A DNA stretch of 64,000 nucleotides, from NCBI RefSeq assembly GCF_008638345.1, contig NZ_VTVA01000018.1:21744-85743 (forward strand), in the 5' to 3' direction. Both the position numbers and the translations under genes were made by a program. This DNA comes from Pseudomonas saliphila (GTDB lineage Bacteria > Pseudomonadota > Gammaproteobacteria > Pseudomonadales > Pseudomonadaceae). The stretch's first letter is position 1. The number at the start of each line of letters is the position of its first letter. Below the pieces are notes generated by a model. The model made no database searches, was not told the DNA's origin, and worked only from the letters and a program-made list of their open reading frames with translations. This document shows positions 48,526-57,689 of this stretch, piece after piece.

Positions 48526-49590
48526 TCAATCGAGCAGCGAAACCGCCTTGATCAGTGCGTAGATCAGGGTGCCGGTCGTCAGCTCGAGTTCCTGACAGGA
48601 CCATTGGCTTATTTCGGACAGCAGCAGCTGCCCGTCAGCGAGACGGCCCTCGACAACCACTCGCCCCTCACAGGCCGGGCGGATGGCCTGAATACGCATC
48701 GGCAGATGATTGAGGATGCTGATCCGTGTCGGTGGATCCAGCGCCAGGCTGACATCCCGGGCGCGGATGCGCAGTCTGGCGCGGGGCATGGTGCCCCTTG
48801 AATAAGGCAATCGCAGTGTCAGTGATCCGCTTTGGAAGCAGGCCAGGCCGGCGTTGTCGGTCGCATGGAGTTCACCATGCAGAACCGTTGCCGGGCCCTC
48901 GTCATGGAATAGCGGAGAGTCCGGCCGGGCGAGGGCCTGTTCAAGCGTTTCGACGGCGTCGATTTGTCCGTCTCGCATGAACGCCACATGATCGGCCAAG
49001 CGCTCGATCTCACCGGCCGCATGACTTACGTACACCACCGGCACGCCAAAGTTGCTGGCCAGACGCTCGATATAGGGAAGGATGTCACGCTTGCTGGGTG
49101 CATCAAGAGCGGAAAGCGGCTCGTCCAGCAGCAACAGCTGCGGACTGCTGAGCAAGGCCCGCCCGAGCGCAATGCGCTGGCGCTCGCCGCCGGACAACTG
49201 GTCTATCTTGCGCTGTAGTAGCGGCTCCAGACCCAGTTGCTCGATGGCTGTATCCGGTTCCAGCCGGCGCAGGTGCTTCGGCGTGCGCTGGTAGCCATAA
49301 AGCAAATTGTCGCGCACGCCGAGATGCGGCAGTAGCGAGGCTTCCTGAAACACCAGGCCGATGCGTCGGCGCTCCAGCGGCAGGAAATGCCGGCCGCTTT
49401 GCCAGATGTCATCCCCAAAGCGGACCTCGGCATTGGCGCAGCGCTCGATCCCGGCGATGATCCGCAGCAGACTGGTTTTGCCGCATCCGGAACGACCGAA
49501 TACCGCTGTCACGCCCTGGGTCGGCAGGGCGGTGTTCACCTCCAGGGTGAAATTCGGGTACTGCACGCTGGCGCTAACCTTCAGCGTCAC
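48526..49590 (-). CDS. modC: Molybdate ABC transporter ATP-binding protein
   Basis: This ATPase powers molybdate import. The 354 residues have Walker A GRSGCGKTS near 33-41, the signature LSGGERQRIALGRAL near 132 and Walker B LLLLDEPLSALD. A C-terminal TOBE (molybdate-binding) domain follows from about residue 290. It starts with GTG, and its start overlaps the modB stop, so the two are translationally coupled. Last gene of the modABC operon. Confidence 0.94.
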   Translation of the reverse strand: MTLKVSASVQYPNFTLEVNTALPTQGVTAVFGRSGCGKTSLLRIIAGIERCANAEVRFGDDIWQSGRHFLPLERRRIGLVFQEASLLPHLGVRDNLLYGYQRTPKHLRRLEPDTAIEQLGLEPLLQRKIDQLSGGERQRIALGRALLSSPQLLLLDEPLSALDAPSKRDILPYIERLASNFGVPVVYVSHAAGEIERLADHVAFMRDGQIDAVETLEQALARPDSPLFHDEGPATVLHGELHATDNAGLACFQSGSLTLRLPYSRGTMPRARLRIRARDVSLALDPPTRISILNHLPMRIQAIRPACEGRVVVEGRLADGQLLLSEISQWSCQELELTTGTLIYALIKAVSLLD

Positions 49591-50276
49591 GGTTGCACCA
49601 CCGGGGGTCTACGACCGTTTGCCAGATACACCACAAAGAGCACAGCGAAGGCAGCGCCAATCAACAACAGGGATAACCGGTGCGCCGCAGCGTAATTCAT
49701 GGCTTCGGCGTGGGAAAAAATCGTGGTCGACAGCACGTGGGTTTCCCCCGGAATACTGCCGCCAATCATCAGAATGACGCCGAACTCACCCAGGGTGTGG
49801 GCAAAGGTGAGGGTTGCGGCGATCACAAAGCCATTTCGAGCCAGCGGCAGCGTGATGCTGCAAAAGCGGTCCAGCGGACCGGCTCCGAGGGAGGCCGCCA
49901 CCTCCAGTGGTCGTCGGCCGGCCTGGCGAAACGCCTGCTGCAATGGCTGAACCGTGAACGGCAGGGAATAGATAACCGAGCCGATCAGAATGCCGGTAAA
50001 GGTAAATGCCAGATGGTCGAGACCCAGCCGCTGCAGCGTGCCGCCAATCCACCCCTGCGGCCCAAGCGCCAATAACAGATAGAAGCCCAGCACCGTCGGC
50101 GGTAGCACCAGCGGTAAAGCCACCAATGCCTGAACCACAGAGCGTAGCCGACTGTTTCCCGCAGCCAGCCATAGCGCGATCGGTGTACCAATAACCAACA
50201 GGATCAGCGTGGTAAACAGGCAGAGTCGCAGGGTCACGCCGATGGCGGTCCAGTCTTCCGGGCTGAGAGTCAGCAT
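49587..50276 (-). CDS. modB: Molybdate ABC transporter permease
   Basis: This inner-membrane permease of 229 residues has about five membrane segments. It carries the EAA-type loop in EVAASLGAGPLDRFCSITLPLARNG near 128-152, as usual for ModB. It forms the channel with two ModC subunits. It lies 51 bases after modA in the same operon. Confidence 0.94.
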   Translation of the reverse strand: MLTLSPEDWTAIGVTLRLCLFTTLILLVIGTPIALWLAAGNSRLRSVVQALVALPLVLPPTVLGFYLLLALGPQGWIGGTLQRLGLDHLAFTFTGILIGSVIYSLPFTVQPLQQAFRQAGRRPLEVAASLGAGPLDRFCSITLPLARNGFVIAATLTFAHTLGEFGVILMIGGSIPGETHVLSTTIFSHAEAMNYAAAHRLSLLLIGAAFAVLFVVYLANGRRPPVVQP

Positions 50277-50327
50277 GGTGGCGGCATAGGTCGAGGGGCA
50301 TTCATCGGGTCATGATAGCCGCTCGGC

Positions 50328-51119
50328 TTAGGGCGCGGGTAGCTCAAGACTTTCAGGCGGAGCGGCAAAGCCGTATGTCTGCAGGATGGTCTGGGCTTTC
50401 GGAGCGAGGATGAACTGCGCCAGTCGCTGCGCGCTGCTGTTGTCGCGAGCGCGACGCGTCACCACCAGCGCCTGCAACAGGGGGGCATGCAGGCTGTCAT
50501 CGATCAGCCGGTAATGCCCCTGACGCTGCATGCCTGGATGCAAGGCGAGGGACAGCGCGATGATCGCTGCCTCCGCAGCCCCGGATTCTGCCATCTGCGC
50601 GGTACTGGAAATATTCTCCCCATAAACCAGATGCGGTTCGATTGCGGCCCACGCCCCGGCAGCCTGCAAGGCTTCGCGGGCTCTGGCACCGTAGGGTGCA
50701 TGCGAGGGTCGTGCAATCGCCAGGCGTCTGGGCGGTTTTACCGCCAGCCCCTCCAGGCCGGCTTCGACCCGTTGCCGATCGCGGCTCCACAACACGATCC
50801 GACCTATCGCATAGGGCTGCGGCGGCCCGGCCGTGAAGCCCTCCCGGTGCAGCGCCAGCGCATACTCGGCATCGGCTGACATATACAGGTCAAAGGGCGC
50901 GCCTTGACGGATCTGTGTAGCGAAGCGGCCTGATGAGCCGTAGATCACGCGCACCGGTTCCTGCGGATACTGGGCATCCCATTCGTGAATGATCTCATCC
51001 AGGGCGAAACGCAAATCTGATGCGGCGACCAAAGTAAGGGGTTCTTCAGCCGTGACCACAAGCGGGCAGACCAGACTCCAGGCCAGCGCCATTCGGCACC
51101 ATAGGCGGGAAAATGTCAT
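50328..51119 (-). CDS. modA: Molybdate-binding periplasmic protein
   Basis: This periplasmic binding protein captures molybdate. From the ATG at 51119 the chain has 263 residues, with a signal peptide (about 1-24, ending VTA). Typical segments are LVAASDLRFALDEI, YGSSGRFATQI near 60 and MSADAEYA near 80. The ENISSTAQM segment near 180 also belongs to the oxyanion-binding site. The frame is open to 51170, but the extra part is not a signal peptide. First gene of modABC. Confidence 0.92.
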   Translation of the reverse strand: MTFSRLWCRMALAWSLVCPLVVTAEEPLTLVAASDLRFALDEIIHEWDAQYPQEPVRVIYGSSGRFATQIRQGAPFDLYMSADAEYALALHREGFTAGPPQPYAIGRIVLWSRDRQRVEAGLEGLAVKPPRRLAIARPSHAPYGARAREALQAAGAWAAIEPHLVYGENISSTAQMAESGAAEAAIIALSLALHPGMQRQGHYRLIDDSLHAPLLQALVVTRRARDNSSAQRLAQFILAPKAQTILQTYGFAAPPESLELPAP

Positions 51120-51371
51120 GTCGGCTGCCCGATGTGTGCGGAGCCATCGGATAGTGTGTCGGCATGGCAATCGGGGGTGGGCACATCAGATTCCTTTTTT
51201 TCGGAAGTCGTCTCGGGGGAGGCTCGTTATGGGGATCATGCCAGAGCCTGGCTGGCAAGACGATCCGGGGCGCATGCAATGGCCCGGGCCATTCCCCGGA
51301 ACGCGTGATTGCACCTCAAATTCACTACCAGATTGCGGTATCCTGACGCTTTGCCCGTTGACGGACCTGAC

Positions 51372-51806
51372 ATGACCTACCTCGCGCTCAAGACGCTGCA
51401 TCTGCTTGCCGCCGCCATCTTCATTGGCAGCCTGTTCTTTCAGATATTTGTACTGTGGCCAGCCAGCAAACGACTGCCTGCGCAAAGCCTCAGTGAGCTT
51501 GATCAGTCCGTACGCCGGCGGTTCATGCTGGTTATTCACCTGGTGGCGCTGGTGCTCTACGGTGCAGGGTTTGGACTGCTGACCAATTACTGGAAGCACC
51601 TGCAGACGCCGTTCTCCAGCAACTTCTCGATGCTGCTCAGCCTCAAGCTGGTTCTCGCCACGTCGATCATTGTGCATTACCTGGTGCTGGCGGCGACTCG
51701 CCGACGCGCTCCGGTCGGCCCGGCGGGTATGCGCTGGATCAATGTCAGCCTGCTGTTGCACGCTGCGCTGATTGTCGTCTGCGCCAAGGCGATGTTCATG
51801 CTCTGA
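51372..51806 (+). CDS. CopD-like small membrane protein
   Basis: This protein of 144 residues has four predicted membrane segments and conserved His residues (LHLLAAAIF near 8-16, VIHLVALV, VHYLVL). This resembles CopD-type or heme/copper-related membrane proteins found next to hemN in other pseudomonads. The start at 51372 places the first membrane helix at the N-terminus. A role in copper or heme handling is possible but not shown. Confidence 0.7.
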   Translation: MTYLALKTLHLLAAAIFIGSLFFQIFVLWPASKRLPAQSLSELDQSVRRRFMLVIHLVALVLYGAGFGLLTNYWKHLQTPFSSNFSMLLSLKLVLATSIIVHYLVLAATRRRAPVGPAGMRWINVSLLLHAALIVVCAKAMFML

Positions 51807-51834
51807 CCGGCGGTATGGGGAAAATGGGACTGTG

Positions 51835-51848
51835 TTGATATGCGTCAA
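51835..51848 (+). promoter_or_regulatory. Anr/FNR box upstream of hemN
   Basis: TTGAT-ATGC-GTCAA matches nine of ten conserved positions of the FNR/Anr site. A -10-like TTTAAC near 51869 puts the box centre about 40 bases before the expected transcription start, as for activation under low oxygen. Confidence 0.8.
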
Positions 51849-51909
51849 CATGACGCCCCGGCCCAGCGTTTAACCTGCACGACATCAGCATTCGTAGCCG
51901 GAGAACGCC

Positions 51910-53292
51910 ATGTTCAACCCCATTCGCTGGGACGCGGAGCTCATTCGCCGTTATGACAAGGCAGGCCCACGCTATACCTCGTACCCCACAGCACTGCAGT
52001 TCCACGAAGACACCTCACCGCTGGTGCTGGAGTACGCCCTGGCCGCCAGCAAGGCAGCCCGTCGGGATCTTTCCCTGTACCTGCACGTGCCGTTCTGCGC
52101 GAACATCTGTTACTACTGTGCCTGCAACAAGGTCATTACCAAGGATCGCAGCCGCTCCCAGCCCTACCTGCACGCGCTTCATCGCGAAATTGAGTTGGTC
52201 AGCCGGTCTGTCGGCAGGAATCAGATAGTCGAGCAGCTGCATCTCGGCGGGGGCACGCCTACCTTTTTCAGCCATGCGGAGCTGCGCGGCTTGATGGCCA
52301 AACTCCGCTCGCACTTCACCCTGCATGATGACGACACCGGTGACTACAGCATCGAGATCGATCCCCGCGAAGCAGACTGGTCGACGATCGGCCTGCTGCG
52401 TGAGCTGGGTTTCAACCGGCTCAGCCTCGGCGTTCAGGATCTCGACCCGGATGTGCAGCGCGCGGTCAACCGACTGCAGAGCCTTGAGCAGACTCAGGCG
52501 GTGATGGATGCGGGACGCACCCTGGCCTACCGGTCGATCAATATTGATCTGATCTACGGCTTGCCGAAACAGACGCCGGACAGCTTTGCCAGAACCCTCG
52601 AGACCATTATCGAACTCAGGCCGGATCGGTTGTCGGTGTTCAATTACGCCCATCTGCCCGATCGTTTTGCACCCCAGCGGCGTATCAACGAGACGGATCT
52701 GCCATCAGCGGAAGCCAGACTGGCGATGCTTGAGGGCAGCGTGCAGCAGCTCACAAGCGCGGGTTATCGCTATATCGGCATGGACCACTTCGCTCTGCCG
52801 GACGACAGCCTCACTAACGCCCAGGAAACCGGGCGGTTGCAGCGCAATTTCCAGGGGTATACGACCCATGGCCACTGTGACCTGATTGGTCTTGGCGTAT
52901 CGGCGATCAGCCAGATTGGTGACCTGTATAGCCAGAACGACAGCGATATCCAGGGCTATCAGAGCAGTCTCGCCAGGGGCGAGCTCGCTACGCGGCGCGG
53001 GCTTGTCTGCAATGCAGATGACCGGCTGCGCCGCGCGGTAATTTCCCAGCTTATCTGCCATTTCGAACTTAAATTCGCGGATATCGAGCGGTGTTTCGAC
53101 ATCGTGTTTCGTCAGTACTTTGCCGATTGCTGGCCGGTGCTTGAGCAGATGCACCGGGATCGACTGGTGTGTCTGGAGCAGGGCAGCCTGACCGTACTGC
53201 CGGCGGGCAGACTGCTGGTGCGTTCGATCTGCATGGTCTTTGACGCCTATCAGGCGTCGGCTGAGATGCCCAGATACTCGCGGGTTATTTAA
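51910..53292 (+). CDS. hemN: Oxygen-independent coproporphyrinogen III oxidase
   Basis: HemN is a radical SAM enzyme of heme synthesis that works without oxygen. The 460 residues include the cluster motif CANICYYC (Cys63, 67, 70) followed by Cys72, the GGGTPTFF SAM-binding segment near 113 and a C-terminal HemN domain. A gccggagaa ribosome binding site lies upstream. The Anr box before it indicates induction at low oxygen. In many pseudomonads anr follows within a few kilobases; here the cyclohexanecarboxylate genes follow. Confidence 0.95.
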   Translation: MFNPIRWDAELIRRYDKAGPRYTSYPTALQFHEDTSPLVLEYALAASKAARRDLSLYLHVPFCANICYYCACNKVITKDRSRSQPYLHALHREIELVSRSVGRNQIVEQLHLGGGTPTFFSHAELRGLMAKLRSHFTLHDDDTGDYSIEIDPREADWSTIGLLRELGFNRLSLGVQDLDPDVQRAVNRLQSLEQTQAVMDAGRTLAYRSINIDLIYGLPKQTPDSFARTLETIIELRPDRLSVFNYAHLPDRFAPQRRINETDLPSAEARLAMLEGSVQQLTSAGYRYIGMDHFALPDDSLTNAQETGRLQRNFQGYTTHGHCDLIGLGVSAISQIGDLYSQNDSDIQGYQSSLARGELATRRGLVCNADDRLRRAVISQLICHFELKFADIERCFDIVFRQYFADCWPVLEQMHRDRLVCLEQGSLTVLPAGRLLVRSICMVFDAYQASAEMPRYSRVI

Positions 53293-53334
53293 GCCTCAGA
53301 CACAACAAGTGTTTCTGGCGGCAGAGGTGAGTTC

Positions 53335-54111
53335 TTACCGATGTCGCCAGGTCGGCTGGCGCTTTTCAACGAACGCCTGCATGCCTTCCTTCTGGTCTTC
53401 AGTGGCGAAGCTGGCATGGATCAGCCGACGCTCGAACTGAATACCCTCGGCCAGTGTGGTCTCGAAGGCCCGATTCACCGCCTCCTTGTTGAGCATGGCC
53501 GCCATCCCGGAATTGGCGCTGATCGCAGTCGCGGCGCTTAACGCTTCCTCAAGCAGCTTGTCGGTCGGCACGATGCGGCTGACCAGTCCACTGCGCTCGG
53601 CTTCCTGGGCGTCCATGGTGCGCCCGGTCAGGCACATATCCATTGCTTTTGCCTTGCCCACTGCCCGGGCCAATCGCTGCGTCCCGCCGGCACCCGGCAG
53701 CGTGCCGACCTTGACCTCAGGTTGTCCGAAACGGGCATTGTCGGCAGCGATAATGAAATCGCACATCATCGCCAGCTCACATCCTCCCCCTAGCGCCAAC
53801 CCTGCAACGGCCGCGATGACCGGTTTGCGGCAATGCGCAGCCTGTTCCCAATTGGCGGTTACGAAGTTGCTCAGGTAGGCGTCGGAAAACGACATGCTAC
53901 GGATTTCCGATATGTCCGCACCGGCGGCGAAGGCTTTTTCGCTACCGGTGATGACCATGGCGCGGATGCCTGAGTCCTGCTCGAAGGCACGTAAAGCGTC
54001 CCCCAACTCATCCATCAAGGCATTGTTCAGCGCGTTAAATACGGCCGGCCGGTGCAGCCGGATCAGGCCGATCGCGTCGTGGGTTTCCACCAGAATGTTG
54101 CTGTAACTCAT
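53335..54111 (-). CDS. badK: Enoyl-CoA hydratase, probable cyclohex-1-enecarboxyl-CoA hydratase
   Basis: This crotonase-fold hydratase of 258 residues keeps both catalytic Glu regions of classic enoyl-CoA hydratases: [13 protein letters not shown] near 105-117 and [17 protein letters not shown] near 130-146. It begins MSYSNILVE and has an aaggaaa site before the ATG at 54111. In this neighbourhood it would hydrate cyclohex-1-ene-1-carboxyl-CoA to the 2-hydroxy compound, as BadK does in Rhodopseudomonas. By sequence alone it could be a general enoyl-CoA hydratase (PaaF-like). It is divergent from aliA, sharing a 204-base control region with it. Confidence 0.75.
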   Translation of the reverse strand: MSYSNILVETHDAIGLIRLHRPAVFNALNNALMDELGDALRAFEQDSGIRAMVITGSEKAFAAGADISEIRSMSFSDAYLSNFVTANWEQAAHCRKPVIAAVAGLALGGGCELAMMCDFIIAADNARFGQPEVKVGTLPGAGGTQRLARAVGKAKAMDMCLTGRTMDAQEAERSGLVSRIVPTDKLLEEALSAATAISANSGMAAMLNKEAVNRAFETTLAEGIQFERRLIHASFATEDQKEGMQAFVEKRQPTWRHR

Positions 54112-54204
54112 CTGTTTTCCTTTTTGTTTGAGTGGACAGGCGCGCGCTACGCGAGCGGTGGCGGGCTTGACAGCTTCGAGTTTAGGCACGAAAAAATATA
54201 AAGA

Positions 54205-54217
54205 CAACATGTTGACA
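54205..54217. promoter_or_regulatory. Palindrome with -35-like TTGACA between badK and aliA
   Basis: The palindrome CAACATGTTG (54205-54214) runs into TTGACA (54212-54217). The ten-mer ATGTTGACAT recurs at 59482 before the transporter genes. It is a candidate operator for the MarR regulator of the cluster. Confidence 0.4.
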
Positions 54218-54315
54218 TATAACTCGGGCGGTCTTAATGTTTTGAGCAACAGGCAGCACTCATCAGGTGTCGTGGCCTGATCCAATAAGAACCAAACGTC
54301 TCTCGGGAGATAGTG

Positions 54316-55980
54316 ATGAAAATAACAACAGCTGGTTTTGCTGAACGTCGTGCAGAAATGGTCAGTCTCGGTGCTTGGAATGACAGGATCATTACTGATT
54401 ACCTTGATGAAATCGTATCCGAGACACCTGATTCATTGGCCGTAGTTGGCTATCGTGTGGCGAGTGACGAGCGCAAGGAGCTTACCTATGGCCAGCTCGA
54501 TAGCATCGTCACCCGTATGGCTGCCGGTCTGGCGGCGCTCGGCGTAGGGAAGGGCGAAGTGGTGTCCTGTCAGTTGCCTAACTGGTGGGAAATGATTGCA
54601 CTGAACCTGGCCTGTGTACGCATTGGCGCAGTGCTCAATCCTTTGATGCCGATCTTCCGCGAGCGCGAGCTGCGCTTCATGCTGGCCCACGCCGAAACAC
54701 GCGTATTAGTCGTGCCGCAATCCTTTCGCAACTTTAACTACGCGGAAATGGTTGCCAACATTCGCGCCGACCTGCCAAACCTCAAGCAGGTGCTGGTGAT
54801 TGGCGGCCAGGGTGACGACAGCTTCGAGAAAGTGCTGCTGGAGCGTGCCTGGGAAGAGGACACCGACACCGCGGCGCTGTTCGCTGAGCGCAAGCCGTCG
54901 GCAGACGATGTCATCCAGCTGCTGTTTACCTCCGGCACGACCGGTGAGCCCAAGGGCGTTCTGCATACCTCCAATACCCTGTTCAGCAATGTGCGGCCCT
55001 ATGCCGAGCGCCTGCATCTGAAGGCGGACGACGTGATCATGATGTCCTCGCCAATGGCCCACCAGACCGGCTTTCTGTATGGCGTGCTGATGCCTGTCTA
55101 CCTCAAGGCGCGCGTGGTGCTGCAGGATATCTGGGATGCGAGAGCCTTTGGCCGCATCGCTTCGGCCGAGAAGCCCACCTTTACCATGGCCTCGACGCCG
55201 TTCCTGGCTGATCTGATCGACACCGCTCCGACGGCTACCGGCAATCTCGATTCTCTACGCATCTTCGTTTCCGCCGGCGCGCCCATTCCCGGCGCGCTGG
55301 TCGAGCGTGCCGCTGGCGTGCTGCCGGCCAAGATTATTTCCGCCTGGGGCATGACCGAGAACGGCGCCGTGACCATGACCCGTCCGGAGGATGACGCATC
55401 ACGTTCGAGCACTACCGATGGCGTGGCGCTGCCCTTCATGGAGGTCAAGGTTGAAAACGACCAGCACGAGCAGCTGGGCGCAGGGCAGGAAGGCAACCTT
55501 CTGGTCCGCGGCGCAAGCCTGTTCGTCGGTTACCTCAAGCGTCCCGAGCTGTACAGCGTGGACGCCGAAGGCTGGTTCGCCACCGGTGACCTGGCGACCA
55601 TCGATGCTGACGGCTACATCCGCATCACCGGCCGCACCAAGGACGTGATCATCCGCGGCGGCGAGAACATTCCGGTGGTCGAGATCGAGAACCTGCTTTA
55701 CAAGCACCCCGGCATTTCCGCGGTCGCCCTGGTCGGTTGTCCGGATCAACGCCTTGGCGAGCGGATGTGCGCCTACGTCACCCTGCATAACGGCTATACC
55801 GACCTCACGCTCGACGAAGTGGCGGCCTTCCTTTCCAAGCAGGGCGTATCGCGCAATTACCTGCCGGAGTATCTGGAGGTATTGCAGGAACTGCCCCGCA
55901 CACCATCCGGGAAAATCCAGAAATTCAAGCTGCGCGACATGGCGCAGAACGTTCAAATCGCACCGGCCAAACGCGCCTGA
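54316..55980 (+). CDS. aliA: Cyclohexanecarboxylate-CoA ligase
   Basis: This AMP-forming acyl-CoA synthetase has 554 residues. The P-loop is [13 protein letters not shown] near 208-220, with SAWGMTENG near 345, GWFATGDLA near 421 and [13 protein letters not shown] near 439-451. The C-terminal [14 protein letters not shown] holds the catalytic Lys. The overall likeness, plus the following badH, badI and aliB genes, points to AliA, which activates cyclohexanecarboxylate. The ATG at 54316 has a gggaga site five bases away; a GTG one codon earlier is also open. Other alicyclic or medium-chain acids could be substrates. Confidence 0.82.
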   Translation: MKITTAGFAERRAEMVSLGAWNDRIITDYLDEIVSETPDSLAVVGYRVASDERKELTYGQLDSIVTRMAAGLAALGVGKGEVVSCQLPNWWEMIALNLACVRIGAVLNPLMPIFRERELRFMLAHAETRVLVVPQSFRNFNYAEMVANIRADLPNLKQVLVIGGQGDDSFEKVLLERAWEEDTDTAALFAERKPSADDVIQLLFTSGTTGEPKGVLHTSNTLFSNVRPYAERLHLKADDVIMMSSPMAHQTGFLYGVLMPVYLKARVVLQDIWDARAFGRIASAEKPTFTMASTPFLADLIDTAPTATGNLDSLRIFVSAGAPIPGALVERAAGVLPAKIISAWGMTENGAVTMTRPEDDASRSSTTDGVALPFMEVKVENDQHEQLGAGQEGNLLVRGASLFVGYLKRPELYSVDAEGWFATGDLATIDADGYIRITGRTKDVIIRGGENIPVVEIENLLYKHPGISAVALVGCPDQRLGERMCAYVTLHNGYTDLTLDEVAAFLSKQGVSRNYLPEYLEVLQELPRTPSGKIQKFKLRDMAQNVQIAPAKRA

Positions 55981-56011
55981 GCACCCAAATCAAACTGCAG
56001 AGAGGTTCGTC

Positions 56012-56779
56012 ATGAAAGGTCTTAACGGAAAAACAGTCATCATCACCGGCGGCGGTGGCGGTATCGGTCGGGCAGTCTGTGCTCGCTTTGGCGAGGAAGG
56101 GTGCAATGTCGCAGTGCTTGATCGCGACCAGGCAGCCGCCCAGGCCACTGTAGATCTGATCACTGAGAACGGCGGCAAGGCCAAGGCCTACGCAGCGGAT
56201 ATCACCGATTACGCCGCGATCGAAACCACCGTTGCGGCCATCGAAGCGGACTTCGGTGTGCCGACTGTGCTGGTCAATAACGCTGGTTTTGATCGCTTCA
56301 TGCCGTTCCTCAAGACCGAGCCGCAGATGTGGGAGCAGCTCATCGCCATCAACCTGACCGGCGCGCTGAATATGCACCACGTGGTGCTGCCGAAAATGCT
56401 CGAGGCGGGCGGCGGCAAGGTCGTCAATATTGCCTCCGACGCAGCGCGCGTGGGCTCTTCCGGTGAGGCAGTCTACGCCGCCTGCAAGGCGGGTCTGGTG
56501 GGTCTGAGCAAAACCCTGGCGCGCGAGCTGGCCACCAAGAACGTCACCGTGAACGTGGTGTGCCCCGGCCCGACGGATACCGCGCTGCTTAAAGGTGTGG
56601 CGGACACCGCGAACAACCCCGAGAAGCTGCTCGAAGCATTCAAGAACGCTGTACCAATGCGCCGTCTCGGTCAGCCCGAAGACTTCCCCGGCATCATTGC
56701 TTTGCTGTCCAGCGACGATGCGAATTTCATTACAGGCCAGGTGATCAGTGTATCCGGCGGCCTGACCATGGCCGGCTAA
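56012..56779 (+). CDS. badH: 2-hydroxycyclohexanecarboxyl-CoA dehydrogenase
   Basis: This short-chain dehydrogenase/reductase has 255 residues. The nucleotide-binding motif is TGGGGGIG (about 12-19), with NNAGFDRF near 88-95 and the catalytic YAACK near 153-157. Ser lies about 13 residues before it. BadH oxidises 2-hydroxycyclohexanecarboxyl-CoA to the 2-keto form with NAD+. The start at 56012 with an agagagg site gives the family length; the frame is open upstream inside aliA. It lies 31 bases after aliA. Other SDR functions cannot be ruled out by motif, but the next gene makes this one likely. Confidence 0.82.
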   Translation: MKGLNGKTVIITGGGGGIGRAVCARFGEEGCNVAVLDRDQAAAQATVDLITENGGKAKAYAADITDYAAIETTVAAIEADFGVPTVLVNNAGFDRFMPFLKTEPQMWEQLIAINLTGALNMHHVVLPKMLEAGGGKVVNIASDAARVGSSGEAVYAACKAGLVGLSKTLARELATKNVTVNVVCPGPTDTALLKGVADTANNPEKLLEAFKNAVPMRRLGQPEDFPGIIALLSSDDANFITGQVISVSGGLTMAG

Positions 56780-56794
56780 CAGGAGAAAAACAAC

Positions 56795-57577
56795 ATGAAC
56801 TACGAAGATATCCTCTACGAAGAAAAAGACGGCGTCGCGACCATTACGCTTAACCGCCCCGAGCGCTACAACGCCTTCCGCGGCCAGACCTGCATGGAGC
56901 TACTGGACGCTTTCAATCGCGCTGGCTGGAACAAGAGCGTCGGCGTCATCGTGCTCACCGGTGCCGGCGACAAGGCTTTCTGTACCGGTGGTGATCAGGG
57001 AGCGCACGACGGTCAGTACGACGGTCGCGGCATTATCGGTCTGCCGGTGGAAGAGCTGCAGACACTGATCCGCCAGGTGCCCAAGCCGGTCATCGCACGG
57101 GTTAACGGCTTCGCGATCGGCGGTGGCCATGTGCTGCACGTGGTATGCGATCTGACCATCGCCTCGGATAATGCCATCTTCGGCCAGGCAGGTCCCAAGG
57201 TGGGCTCGGTGGATCCGGGCTTCGGTACCGCCTATCTGTCCCGCGTGATTGGTGAAAAGCGCGCCCGGGAAATCTGGTACCTGTGCCGCAAGTACACCGC
57301 TCAGCAAGCCATGGAGTGGGGCCTGGTCAACGCCGTTGTGCCGCAGTCCGAGCTCGACGCCGAAGTGCAGAAATGGTGTGACGAGATCCTTGAGAAGAGC
57401 CCGACAGCCCTGTCCATCGCCAAGCGCTCGTTCAATGCCGATAGCGAGAACATCGCCGGTATCGGTGCCCTGGGTATGCAGGCGCTGAGTCTGTACTACG
57501 ACACTGACGAGTCGAAGGAGGGCGGCAAGGCGTTCCTCGAGAAGCGCAAGCCTGACTTCCGCAAATTCTATAAATAA
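56795..57577 (+). CDS. badI: 2-ketocyclohexanecarboxyl-CoA hydrolase
   Basis: This crotonase-superfamily ring-opening enzyme of 260 residues is close to MenB. The FCTGGDQ motif (about 62-68) and the catalytic Asp in VGSVDPGFGTAYLSR (about 136-150) are shared by MenB and BadI. No menaquinone genes are nearby, so BadI fits. It hydrolyses 2-ketocyclohexanecarboxyl-CoA to pimelyl-CoA, opening the ring. The start has a caggagaaaaac site, 15 bases after badH. It is the most diagnostic gene of the cluster. Confidence 0.88.
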   Translation: MNYEDILYEEKDGVATITLNRPERYNAFRGQTCMELLDAFNRAGWNKSVGVIVLTGAGDKAFCTGGDQGAHDGQYDGRGIIGLPVEELQTLIRQVPKPVIARVNGFAIGGGHVLHVVCDLTIASDNAIFGQAGPKVGSVDPGFGTAYLSRVIGEKRAREIWYLCRKYTAQQAMEWGLVNAVVPQSELDAEVQKWCDEILEKSPTALSIAKRSFNADSENIAGIGALGMQALSLYYDTDESKEGGKAFLEKRKPDFRKFYK

Positions 57578-57618
57578 CAGCGAGATGCCGGCGGTTCACC
57601 GCCGGCAAATATCCAGAG

Positions 57619-57661
57619 TCTGTTGACCTTTCGCCGCGTTTCGCGGTGAAAGGTCAACAGA
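57619..57661. repeat. Long perfect hairpin between badI and aliB
   Basis: Two 19-base arms (57619-57637 and 57643-57661) pair with only one G-U-type mismatch around a five-base loop. It has no T run and so is not a standard terminator. It lies in the 112-base gap and contains GTTGACC/GGTCAAC. Confidence 0.85.
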
Positions 57662-57689
57662 GCCTGGCAGCCGGGTTTGGAGAGACGAT

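Noticed and set aside
56795..57577. MenB (naphthoate synthase) as the identity of the BadI-like gene
   Set aside because: Motifs are shared, but no menaquinone genes are near and all neighbours fit the cyclohexanecarboxylate route.
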